This document shows positions 27,901 to 38,795 of a DNA stretch of 64,000 nt, piece by piece. Position 1 is the first letter of the stretch; each line of letters starts with the position of its first letter. Below the pieces are notes generated by a model, which was given only the letters and a program-made list of their open reading frames with translations, was not told the DNA's origin and did no database searches. This stretch comes from Acridotheres tristis (taxonomy: Eukaryota; Chordata; Aves; Passeriformes; Sturnidae). The translations under genes and the position numbers were made by a program. The stretch lies in NCBI GenBank assembly GCA_037013685.1, contig CM072891.1:1760001-1824000 (forward strand), read 5' to 3'.

Positions 27901-28741
27901 TCCATTTAAATTTTTTTTCTGAATATTTAAACACACTATTTTGTAGGCTTAGATAGTCTTATCTGAATCTGTAAATGTTCTTTACTTTGTTTTTGGGTTT
28001 TCAGCAATAAATCTAATAAATCTGTTAAGTCTTCCCTTCCAATGCTTCTTTAGTAAAATAAATAATTATTTAGATCAAAGTAAATCAGCAAATTTTATGT
28101 AGCTATATGATTATGAGGCTTTTGTGAAAGTTTTACAACATGAAAAATTGCTTAAACTCTTTATTCAGAGACTGGGAAATACCTTTTCAAGGTGGATAAA
28201 GTATAATAGATAGCTGAGAGCTGGAGTTAAAGCATATCTATTGGAGGGTAATGACACTTTACCAGAATGAGGCCTCTTCAGGGTTTTCGGTAATATAAGC
28301 AAAGTAATTACACAGTTCTCCATCATTTTTTTCACAGAGTTAAGAGGAATTGGAAGCAACAGTGTTAGGGATAATCAACAAAACAGTGAGAATTATCACT
28401 ATGAGAAAATTCAGAGGCTTTTTTCCTTCTTTAGGCTTACTACAGTAAATGCATGTGATATACAGAAACCCACTATATAGCAACAATAAGACAATATTTA
28501 CTTATCACAGCAACAACTGGAAAACTGTTGTAATGGGTTACATAAATAATTCAGAAAGAATTTACAAGAATATCTAACAAGAAGTAAATCTAATAGCCCA
28601 TCCAGGACTAGTCCATAGAAATTTCAAAATTTTAACTGAGATTGAACTCCAGACAGTAACCATGAATAAATTTTCCCCTTCGCAGTTATGCAAGATGTTG
28701 ATAAGGAAATAATGATACTGATTCAATACCCTGTTTGCTAT
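24971..28741. other. AT-rich unique noncoding DNA
   Basis: No gene identified. The longest open frame is 101 codons (25188-25493, -) with no recognisable content. A short CA run lies at 26722-26733. The boundary at 28742 is the start of an LTR. Confidence 0.7.
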
Positions 28742-29323
28742 TGTATTGGGTCTGGCTGAGATGGAATTAATTTTCCCCACAGCCCTCACAGTGCATTGGT
28801 AGCTAGAGAGGTGTTATGACACACCAGGGTTTTGGCTTCTGGTAAACGATGCTCACAAACCATCAAGGCTGTCACTCCAACATTCCTTCCTTAACCAACA
28901 GGCTGCGTGTGAGCAAGACCTTGGGAGAAGGCAGAGCCAGCACACCTGACCCAAATGGACCAAAGGGATGTTCCAAAGCACATGATTTCAGTTCATATAT
29001 GAAAATGAAGGGAAAGCAAGGAGAGGGCAGGGCATTATTTATTGTGGCCAGTATTTGTCTTCCAGAGCAACTACAATGCATACTGACACCCTGCTTCCCA
29101 GGAAGGGGCTGGACATGGCCTGATGATGAGAAGTATTTTGTTTTCCCTATGCTTCCATGCACAAGCATCTGCTTTTGCTTTAATAAACTGCTTTTATCTT
29201 GACCTAAAAGTTTTGGGTTTTTTTCCTTTTTCTATCTTATTTTCTCTAGTCCACCGTTCTGAGGAGAGGGGAGTTATAGAACAGTGGGGTGTGCACCTGG
29301 CGTACAGCCCTGGCCAATTCACA
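28742..29323 (+). mobile_element. solo LTR of an endogenous retrovirus
   Basis: An LTR of about 580 bases lying alone. It begins TGTATTGGGTCTGGCTGAGA and ATGGAATTAATTTTCCCCAC, which matches the start of an LTR family common in passerine genomes. It then runs through GGTAGCTAGAGAGG, TCAAGGCTGTCACTCCAACA and GACCCAAATGGACCAAAGGG, all in consensus order. A TATA-like CATATATGA lies at 28994-29002 and a polyadenylation signal AATAAA at 29182-29187, followed by CTGCTTTTATCTTGACC. The end near GGTGTGCACCTGG and CCAATTCACA gives TG...CA termini. No internal viral genes flank it on either side, so it is a solo LTR left by recombination. Flanking five-base words (GCTAT before, TTTAT after) are only a partial match for a target-site duplication. 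Open frames inside it (28849-29202 + and 28872-29168 -) are not genes. I cannot name the Repbase subfamily with certainty. Confidence 0.88.
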
Positions 29324-32300
29324 TTTATTAAGCTAAAAAAAGAATATTTATATTACTTTGCATATTGGAGAAAATTAATTAAGGTATGTTCAGATTCCTA
29401 GGACTTTAACTGTACTGAAGATTATCAGAAAGAGCTTATTTCCAAAATAAAAATTATCAGGATCTTTTTTCTGTTTATGATTTCTTTTTAAGAAATAAAA
29501 TTATGGAGGCCTCTATGTTAGCTGAATTATTCAAGTTATATTTCATTTCAGAAATCTTGTGTCCTAGATGTTAACATGGAAGCTTGCTGAAAAGTGGACT
29601 TTGACACTGAAGAGACAGAAATATCTTTTACTTTTTTATTTCCTTTTAGTGAGAGTAAAGCTTCTGTAACTTTTGCTGTTTACTTTGTTTTAATCTAATA
29701 CTTCCTCACACCACAGGAGCATCTGAAAGAAAATCAGGGGAAATTAAAACTGATTAAAAAGTGTCTGGCTCAATAACTAGTTTTAATGCCTGCAATTTAA
29801 AAATTCAAAAGGAAAAATGTGAAAAGATGTTTCCCTTTTACACAACTGTGAAGTGTTTGAAAAACTGCATGAATATGCTGTAGCACAGTGTCCAAAAATG
29901 AGTAATGACACCACCTGGACACTCAAGGCTGACTCATGTGTATGGCATTTCTTGCTTCCATTGGAAAGAACGCATCTCTCTTAAGTACAGAAAGTACTGT
30001 TTCTAACTCAGGAAGGGAATGACATTGCCTTGACCTATTATCCAGCTGCCCAGAGAGGAGTTCACACACAGGTCTGAGACTGTTCTCCCAACCAAAAGGA
30101 AGCTTTAGATGAATTGCTCATTCATCATTCCAACATCATTAAATCAAGCTCTTCCTCTGTGTTGTTGCTTTGTTACTCCTCAGTACTAGCAAAGAAGCCA
30201 AGCTTAGCTAAGGCTAAAACAAACAAGATAACTTTGTACTCCAACCTGTTGTTCAGTTAGCTTTCAATACTTATCTGTCTTATGGTAAGATCCTGACTGG
30301 AGAAAGATGAATAGAGTATGTGTTAAATTTTAAGGCTCATGTGTCTGTCTCAGACTGAAAGGGATCTGTGCTATCTTTTCCCCTTCTGCTCTGTTTTATC
30401 TAGTACCTTTTTTCTCATGCACAAGTATTCAGGATATAATCAATTCACATACTAAGAAAAGTACATAGAAAGAATAGATGCTCAAAAAACTCCACTTCAA
30501 AACAGTAACACAAAACCCCAAGCGTTCTATATTCTACACAGAAAAGCAAGACCTCTCTATGTACAACTGCAGGTCTCAACATTTACACCAAAGAGATGAC
30601 TCTATCTTGTAATTTTTTTCCTCCAAAACTGAGCAAGAATCAATTAATGAAGTAGAGGTTTTAAGAGCTGAGCTGAAGATGTCATGAATAGTGTAATAAA
30701 AATGCAGTAAGCAATTAATGTGCTTTAGATTTGAACATTTGGACATCTAAATGGGATATGTATTAACTTAAAAATGAAATGGAATATTTGGGTTTATTTT
30801 TTTCTGGTCTGGCTCATAAACATCTCAAAGAGTCCAATTGCTTATATAAATTTTGTTTTCTGCTCCTGGTTAACATCAAGTTTCACAATGTCAAATAAGA
30901 ACAGAAAACCCTATGACTCTCAAAATATAAAAAGTTTCTTCAAGTAATGAGTAAAAGATCATAGCAGTTTTCTATGTAAATCCTTACTTTCTTCTTTTTT
31001 TCTCTTCTTTAGAGAATTGATTGCCTCAACTACTGTGTTAGTATAACATGTCAATATAAAATGTATTTTCTTTTTGCAAACTAATTTACTTTTCAGTTTT
31101 AACAAAATTAAAAGTGCAAGCAAAACATTTTATTTAACAAAATAAAAAGTCCATTAACACACTTCAATCATCACTTAGGTTAGTGCTGGGGGAAGGCTAT
31201 TTCACCTGTAGCAATACAGCATGTCTGAGCTTTTTTTTTCACTGAACTAGGAATGAAATATAATTTTCCTGATATAGAAAGAAATGTTTCCTTACCTGCT
31301 GTAGAAGAAAGTTATTCCCTTTATATACATTGACTATCTGTGATCCATGTGAATAGGTTTTTAATGGTTCATCATTAGATAGAGAAGACATTTTTCTGAA
31401 TGCCTAAGTAAGTGGAATATATATTTGCACATTGGATCATAAGTGACCTATCAGCATCATCTTGGGTTTTTCCCACAGAAGCAATTCTATGACAGTGAAA
31501 CCTCTTTCAACATTCATGGTGTTTCCACCTTTGTGGTTCTGCCATTCTGGGACACAATGGTTGGTTGAACTGAATATCTGAATAGTGGTTCCAAGCAAAA
31601 GAAACTGAATGAAATAACTCTAATAGATCATCCTAAATCAGAAGCACTGGTGGTCACTTATTACCTTGCAATCTATGAAACTAACAAAACATGGAGTTGT
31701 ATGATCTATTTCTCCTGTTCCTTTTTTTCTTTAAAAAACATTATTTTATTTTTCTGACTTCTCCACTTTTCATCACCTAGATTTTATTTACATCACTCCA
31801 GCCTTCCTCCATACATTTCCACTGCACTTTTTGTCCAAATGTTCCCTAAGCTTCTGTCCTCTTTATCCATGAATGTATGACCTTAGCATGTTCCTCTATT
31901 TCTTGTTTCTCCACTTATCTCTAATAATTCCATAAAATCCTTTTGTAGATAATTAACTTACTTTTCACTCTCCAAAAAATCTATTTTTTCTGGCACCCTT
32001 ATATTGATTTTCGCACATTTACGATCCCAAAGAAGGAATCCCCTCCTTATGTTATGTTTAAAATCCCAAGACTTAAAAAACATCTGTTTGAAGTTGTTAT
32101 CCTCCTATTTCTTCTCAATTTCCTTTCTCTCATCCAGGTTATCGTCTAAAAATGTCTTTGGACATTTGTGCATAAACCATTACTTCATCTATTTTCTGCC
32201 ACTTAATCCTCTAATTACATCTTCCTTCACATCCATTCCATTCAATTTATTACATGTCATCTACACAATACTCTGTCTGTACAAATTTTTCTAACAGCTC

Positions 32301-33389
32301 TCATGTACTGCTCTCTTTCAGTTGTATGCAGGTAGAAAGAAGTTCGTGAGTTGTATTATATGGCATGAACACAAGTCAGACTTAGAAAAAGAAAGCATTC
32401 TCCTTCTAATTTTTACTTCCCTTCCTGGATATTAGCAGACTGGGATTGTTACAACAGACAATGTTGAGCAGGATGGGAGGGAAGATATAATAATAGCTTC
32501 AGGGGCTCATTTGAGAGAAGCAAGATTTCTCCTTCAGCAAATTCAGAGTTCAGACAACCCTTGGGATTACAGAGCTCCAATATCTCACAAAGGAATAAGA
32601 AATCTAGTTTTTGGAAGACTATATCCTGTGGTTGTGAGAGGCAGAAAATCTAAAGTGGACTGCTTCAGTAAGGGTTTTTTGTCATGATGTTTCAGGCCAA
32701 AAGTTAACCCAAATTTAAGCTTCCTTCTCCCAGTAGAAAGGTATACCCAACTTGGGAAAAAAAAAAAATTCCTAGAACCCAAACATTAAAGCTGAGTTCC
32801 TGGATTTCTCTCTGCGTGTATTTTTTTTTCCTTATGTCTTTATTTCTGAATATGATTTAGCTGACATTACTAACCCAGACTGACCTAATCTCAAAAATAA
32901 AAATGTTGGATGTTGCTGCAAGATCAACATAATAATTAATAGATATTTAAACAAGGAGTACAGACTATGTTACTTTGACTGTGTTGCCTCTGGTTACAGT
33001 AATTGCATTCAACTGAAGTCTGTTAGCTTATGTTAAACCCAACATACATTCTCAGTGAGAAGGCTGCATTCTGTAAAATGGGAAAGCCTCTCAGTAAAAG
33101 GAAAGGGCTCTCAGAGCCTTTATCTGGCAGTAGTGCTCCACCACAGCAGCACAGTGTGTGTCAGCTGATCACCTCACTGACAGCCAGGCTACACGTCCAA
33201 AACACTGCAGTCCTTCTCATCTGCTAGTAAAAGCTATTTCCTTCCACCTCTACCCTCTGACACTTATAGTCTAAACCCCATTAAAATGGAAACTAACTCT
33301 TTGCAATCAGAAGCTGTAGAAATAGCCCATGTTTTTAATAGGTAAATAGCCCATGTTTTAACTACTGTAGATGAAAAAAATATTAAATG
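29324..33389. other. AT-rich unique noncoding DNA
   Basis: No gene identified. A pyrimidine-rich stretch runs from about 31720 to 32290 on the + strand, with a 96-codon open frame (32004-32294) that owes its length to that bias. A perfect 15-base word, AATAGCCCATGTTTT, is repeated 24 bases apart at 33321 and 33345. Otherwise nothing. Confidence 0.7.
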
Positions 33390-33995
33390 CCTGGATGAGT
33401 GCAACCCATTCATTGGTTAGGAGAGGCACAAGCCTTCAGAGAGAATTGGCCATCTGCCTGATGCCCCAGCTGCTGGAGCTCACATAAGAACCTGTGTGTT
33501 AGCTGACAGATGTGTGAAACCTCATGTAGGTAGACGTACAACTCCCTGCTAAAACTGTTCCTCAGCACAGGTTTGTGTCACTTATTAATTCCAGGGCACA
33601 GAGTCTGTTCCGCTTATGAGTGATTAGTTTCAGACAGGGGTAAAGACAGGCAAGCATGCTGGACCCAAATCTCTCACATGCTGGGTTAGCTTGGCACACT
33701 CAGTGAAGTGCTCCACTCCCCACATTAACTGTGACCTAGCTCACGTTTGCTGTCAGAAATGCCCAGGTTGTGAGTGAACACCTGCATTCAGCTTTTCCTT
33801 CCATAAAAGTAATGAAACCAACTCTCAACTTCGGTTGCTTGTCATAATGCTGAGGGGCTCACAGCCATTCGGGAACATCAGTTTAGACACTAAGGGCTGT
33901 CACTGCCACTTCTGTTAAACACACCCTGCTGCAAGCAGCTGGCACTAAACATCAGTATACCCTGACTGATGTAGAAAATGTGGCCTAGAGCTACA
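33390..33995. other. less AT-rich unique block, possible conserved noncoding element
   Basis: About 600 bases clearly richer in G+C than both flanks, without homopolymer runs, long open frames or a repeat family I recognise. It contains several CAGCTG/CAGNTG E-box-type words (for example near 33470 and 33938) and GCTGACAG. It could be a conserved noncoding element or an old unclassified repeat; the sequence alone does not separate these. Confidence 0.25.
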
Positions 33996-34266
33996 TTATA
34001 AAGACAAATGCCTTCATTTAAAGAAAATCTTAATCATGAGAGTAGAATCTAGACTATGAATGTGGGTGTTTTTCATCATAGTACTATTAGGAAATTCCCA
34101 ATGTTTTTACATTTAGTAATGTAAAGTATGATTTTTATTTCAAAATGAAATATGAAAGCAATGGAGGTAAGAAGCAACATATTCTAAGCACAAGATCCAA
34201 AGACTTAGAATTATACAGGGTTCTGCTAATAACAGAATTTATGACTTTATATATGGCATTTCACTT

Positions 34267-34316
34267 AATTAATGAATCTAAATGTAAATTGAATTAATTG
34301 AATCTAAATGTAAATT
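34267..34316 (+). repeat. 25/26-bp tandem duplication
   Basis: AATTAATGAATCTAAATG continuing TAAATT at 34267-34290 is repeated at 34292-34316 with a single-base insertion (AATTAATTGAATC). A clean recent-looking local duplication in AT-rich DNA. Confidence 0.85.
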
Positions 34317-34637
34317 ATATTTAATGTTATTTCCCGTGGGAAAAGTTCTCTTTTTAGTATTTGTAGTAATAACCATATAAGGTCTACTCAGCTTTGATAC
34401 CTCAAAGAAATAGTAAAGGAACATTTTCAGAAATTAAGGTTTAGGAGCAAAAGTAATTCGAAGAAGAATAAGCAGGTCTGTTAATAAATCTAAATTAGTC
34501 CTAATATATAAGCTTATAGTTTTGATATACAGTATCTTGTAAGGGGAATTTAAATAAAGCAAACATATATATTAGTTACAAAACTTTTTCATATTTTGAA
34601 TACCACACCCTTTGGTCATATCATCGTTTAGGAATGG

Positions 34638-35052
34638 TATTCCCGTATTTTGTACTCCCACTAAAAAGAAAACCCCAAACTGCTCCCCTCCCCATCCTGT
34701 GAGAGACAAAATGCAGAGATCAGGAGTTGAGACAAGCGCCATTTACTGGAAACAGCAATGAGATAAGAAAACCTAGCAGTAAGGGCAACAATTCTGATTA
34801 CAAAATTATACAAAAGGAGAGGGCCATTGACAAGCAAAATACTTACTCTGGAAACAACATACAATGGCTGATCTGTTTCCCCCTCCCACCACGTTTTTCT
34901 CAAGCCCAAGCCATGCCCGTCTGCCTAGAAGCAAGAGTCCCTTACTTTTGTCCCCCAGAATAACAACCTGGACATTCCCATATGGCTCCAGGCCCCCCCC
35001 CCCTTCACAGCTACAGGAAAAATTTAACTCCGTCCTGATTGAAATCAAGACA
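34638..35052 (-). mobile_element. solo LTR of an endogenous retrovirus
   Basis: Read on the - strand from 35052 it starts TGTCTTGATTTCAATCAGGA then CGGAGTTAAATTTTT. This is a diverged copy of the passerine LTR start TGTCCTGGTTTCAGCTGGGA. It continues through a C/G homopolymer (C11 on the + strand at 34993-35003), GCCATATGGG, GGCAGACGGGCATGGCTTGG, AACGTGGTGGGAGG, ATTGTATGTTGTTTCCAGAG and TTGTATAATTTTGTAATCAG, all in the family's order. An AGTAAA at 34742-34747 (- strand) stands where AATAAA is expected, followed by a CTCAACTCCTGAT region. The left edge near 34638 is approximate because the terminal bases have diverged. No retroviral genes adjoin it. Overlapping open frames on both strands (34661-35181) are not genes. 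A target-site duplication is not visible. Confidence 0.82.
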
Positions 35053-35778
35053 AGTCCGACGAGCAAAAATGTACACAATTGTTTTAACTCTCATGCTTCA
35101 TTAGTTCACAAATATAGATACATGTTGACACACATTCACACACATAAATCTAGGCTTTCAAGACATTTCTTAATACCTTAAGAAAATGTTCTTCTGTTCA
35201 GTCTAATTTTTTTGAAAGAACACTGACAAATATAGCCAGTGGAGAATCAAACAGATTTAGCTTCTTGCAAAGGAATTGCTATAACCAATATCTTTGTCAG
35301 GTTCTCTCTGCTGCAGCTTCAGCTGTCAAAGTCAGTGGTGCACTGCAGCATTGAAGGTAATTTCCATTTCGTTGTAAAAGCTGTTTTTCTCAATTTTTTG
35401 GCTTCTTTGTCTTTTGCCTTTTTTGGCTTTCTACTTGCCCCCTATCCATCTGACACCACTCAGATGTCATTGTCACACTCACGTTTACCACACCCCGGTG
35501 ATTCCTATCCACCTACATGACATGCCTACAGCACAAATGCTGATGATGCATTATATGTCCAGCACTTTTTGTCGCAGTGACATTCCTCAGCAAAGTACTG
35601 CCCAGGGGCAGCTGCTGGTTCAGAGTCACTCTCTTACACAGCAATTACTCAGTTCGATTATATGTTGATGATAAGCTATTAAAAACCACTCATGCAGAGC
35701 TTTTTATTTACCAACAATCGTGACTTTTTTTTTTCTTTCTGCCATGTAAAAATCTAACTGAGAACAAAAAAAAAGCCC

Positions 35779-35800
35779 AAACAAACAAACAAACAAAACA
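35779..35800 (+). repeat. (CAAA)n simple repeat
   Basis: Five near-perfect AAAC units just downstream of a short A-run at 35766-35774. Confidence 0.85.
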
Positions 35801-36896
35801 AAAATTCTGACAGGTTCTCAAAGTACTTGGGTTAGTTAATGGATGTAAGTATATCTGTATTAGCCAAAGTGTTTTACAAACAAATGCTCAGACAAAATGA
35901 AAGAGAGAGAGAAAATAGCTATATTCAGAAAGTCAGATTCTCTAAATAGTTTGTTTCTTGTGTTTTCAAATTAATTTGCAAAAGGAAGGATGATAGAATG
36001 CATGCAAATCTTATATTGATGTATTAGCAAGATATCAAAGAATCTAAACAGAATTCTGATGGGTAAGGTAAAACTTAAAAACAGACCAAGAAACCACCTC
36101 AGTTATTTAACTAGTACCACTCTATGTGTTATATATATATATGTGTTAGAGTCAGGGAGAACATAAAATAACCACTCTTTTTCATACAAAGACAGCATTG
36201 AGAAGTATCTCTCTTGATTTATTGATGTATGAATTGGAATAAATGAAAAATTTCAATTAATAAGAGAATCTTATGTCTTTAAAACGGAAGAAGAAAAAGA
36301 GAGAGACAAAGGAAAATGGTGCAGATCTATAAAGTGATCTGATATTTAAATCTGACTGTATTAGAAGTATAACAGAAAGGAAGGACCATAACACTGTCAA
36401 ATAAATTTTAGCTATATGGCACTAAATAAAACTCAGGGCTCAGTAACCATTCAATATGTGATCAAAAATGAAAATAATACAAAGAAATATTTGTAATTAG
36501 TAAGAACTTAAAAGCTGCTAATTTATTGTGGGCCACTTCAAGCTAAATTTGTCAATAAGTAACCAGTGTTTTAAAACAAAGAGCATTTACTATTAGGACT
36601 TCAGATACATAAAGTTCTTCCAGTCATAGTAAAATACCCTGCTGTTTAATCTGTAATCTATTGTCTTGACCCAATTATGTGTATTAGGTAAAAATGAATT
36701 CTCACTATAGGCTAAAATCTCCCAGTGTTATAGTTTGAACAATACATGAAGTAAAATGGAAGAGGTTTTTGCAGGGCAAATTCTTTTATGTCGGAATTTC
36801 ATGGCTCCTAAAAGAGAAAGGAGGCAAAGAGTGACCACGCAAACACCAGCCTCTTGGATTTGCAAATTCCAAATTTTACAATTACAAATTAAAGCA

Positions 36897-36976
36897 GTAA
36901 TAATAACAGTAACAACAACAATTATAATAATAATAAATTATTATTAATAATAATAACAATAACTATAATAATAATA
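36897..36976 (+). repeat. (AAT)n/(AAC)n microsatellite
   Basis: Eighty bases of imperfect trinucleotide repeat mixing AAT, AAC and an inverted TTA stretch (AAATTATTATTAATAATAAT), which makes the middle self-complementary. Confidence 0.9.
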
Positions 36977-38202
36977 GAAGGAATGCCATTTGAATTAGGT
37001 AACACTTTCAAAAGTATGTCTATTTGAATTAAAGCTAGTTAGCTCAGTAAAGGTGCAAATCAGTTCCTTAATAATTGTAGTTTTATGCCCAATGTGTAAT
37101 TGTGCAGTGCAGCACACTTTAGGTGGAAAATTGCACAAACAAAAGAAATATCTGAAGGATGGATATTGCAAGGTTAATTCCAAGGGTCTGAGAGTAAATT
37201 TATTCTCGAGTTCCAAACCTTTGAAACAAAGTGATCCCTAATTTAAACCCATAGTTGCCACTCTTTTATGGATATTTACAGAAGCCATTCATAAAACACC
37301 TCAGCGTTCAGGTAAGCCATTTTTCCATCTAAACATCGGTAGCTGCTTTGATTCCCCCTGCCCTATTTGTAGCCTGATTACAAGACAGACTAGCTGCTCT
37401 GCCAAGTGGAAGAAAGGAAAACCATTACTGAAATGTCACTCTGACCCCTGTCAAAGAATCAGAGATTCTTCAAAGAATCAGGTCTCCAAGTAAATCCTAA
37501 GATGCTCAGCTTTTGATTAAAGCAGTTTTTTTCCTCCTCTTGAAAGAACTGGAGCCATAGCAGACATAATGAACTGCTCTTGTGACTCTGCTTCAGCAAC
37601 ATACAGTAGTTTTGAGCTGGATACTGTCAGTAGAAACGAACTGATTATAAAAGCTTTATCAGTCAATTCAACATTCTTATCTTTATATATATATATGGGT
37701 GAGATATTAACAGACCACGGGGAGAAGAAAGCTGGACCACATAAAGTGATATGGTGTCACAGGTGGATTATATGGAAAGGAATTACTTGATATATTTATG
37801 GAATTCATTGTAGAACCATAAGGACAGAGCACTTTTCCAAATGATTAAAAATCAATGGGTTTTACAGATTCAGTTGTAGTTATATTTTTTTCTCACTGGG
37901 AAAATATGGAAGAAAGTATATTTACATCTAAAATTAATTACAGATTTTAAACTAGCATAAATATTTTCTATTGTTCTACAAACCAGAAGAATTAAAATCA
38001 GAATACTCTAAATTTAGAATTATATTACCAAATTTTTTCTTCATACAGGAGAAAATTAGCAAAGGTTTTCTTAGCTGTCTATTTTTAATTTCTTTTATTT
38101 ACTATTTAATAATGCATACAGTCAGATTAATTACATCTTATAATTATTTTTTTAATTAATTCCATAATTTTATTTTTTTAAGTGAAGATTCCTTAAAAAT
38201 CT

Positions 38203-38219
38203 GATTGATTGATTGATTG
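38203..38219 (+). repeat. (GATT)n microsatellite
   Basis: Four perfect GATT units and one extra base. Confidence 0.85.
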
Positions 38220-38594
38220 TCTATTTTAATAAACTTTTAATTTATTGGCTTCATATTTTCCTAATGTTTATGTGGGAAAAAAGCCTAATATGGAATATGA
38301 AAGGAAATTAATTGATTGTAAGTCCATAAAACTTAATAATTTTTTAAAACTCCATAAATTTAATTGTGGATTTGGTACTGTAATAATTAAAAGAAAAAAA
38401 AAAAAGGAAGATTGATATAAACAATAACAAAATGCTAATTTGTGCTGCACTATTTTTAGTTCAAATTAATCTAAATTATAAAAAACCAAGACTTTGGAGT
38501 ATCTTTTGGATGGTTTGAAATATGAGCAGATAATTCAGTAGTGGAATGATCAGCAGACTCTAAAGACTTTTCACCTTCTGTATGATTACTTGGT

Positions 38595-38795
38595 CTGCAG
38601 AGAGGAATCCAAGGTTTCCAGGATCTCCTGCTTCAGCAGCTGCAGGCGCCAGGTGACCCCTCGCTGTGGATCCTTGGCATTTTCGTGCCACACACACTGC
38701 TGAGCCACAGGCGCTGGAGAAGCTGATGGCTCTGATGGAGGCAGGACAGGGGAAAGCTACAGCCAGAGTGTTCAGATGGAAAAAGAGTGAAAAAG
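38595..38795. other. GC-richer island, unidentified
   Basis: Two hundred bases markedly richer in G+C than the surrounding very AT-rich DNA, with CpG-containing words (AGGCGCCAGG, CCTCGCTG, TTTTCGTG, AGGCGCTGG). All three frames of the - strand and one of the + strand stay open for much of it (for example 38560-38838 -, 92 codons; 38666-38917 +, 83 codons), which reflects the composition. I recognise neither a protein nor a repeat. Candidates are an old retroposed fragment, an LTR remnant or a conserved noncoding element. Confidence 0.3.

Larger units (their letters stand above)
35053..38590. other. AT-rich unique DNA with simple repeats
   Basis: No gene identified. It holds a (CAAA)n run at 35779-35800, a TA run near 36130-36142, an (AAT/AAC)n array at 36897-36976, a TA run at about 37684-37695 and (GATT)n at 38203-38219. 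Around 37451-37481 the word TCAAAGAATCAG is repeated 19 bases apart and partly overlaps a 7-bp palindrome. No coding signal. Confidence 0.7.

Noticed and set aside
28849..29202. 117-codon open frame (+) and a 98-codon mirror frame (-)
   Set aside because: Both lie inside a recognisable LTR and have no protein homology I can see.
34661..35181. Four overlapping open frames of 78-105 codons on both strands
   Set aside because: They mostly overlap the - strand solo LTR; the proline-rich stretch comes from its C homopolymer.
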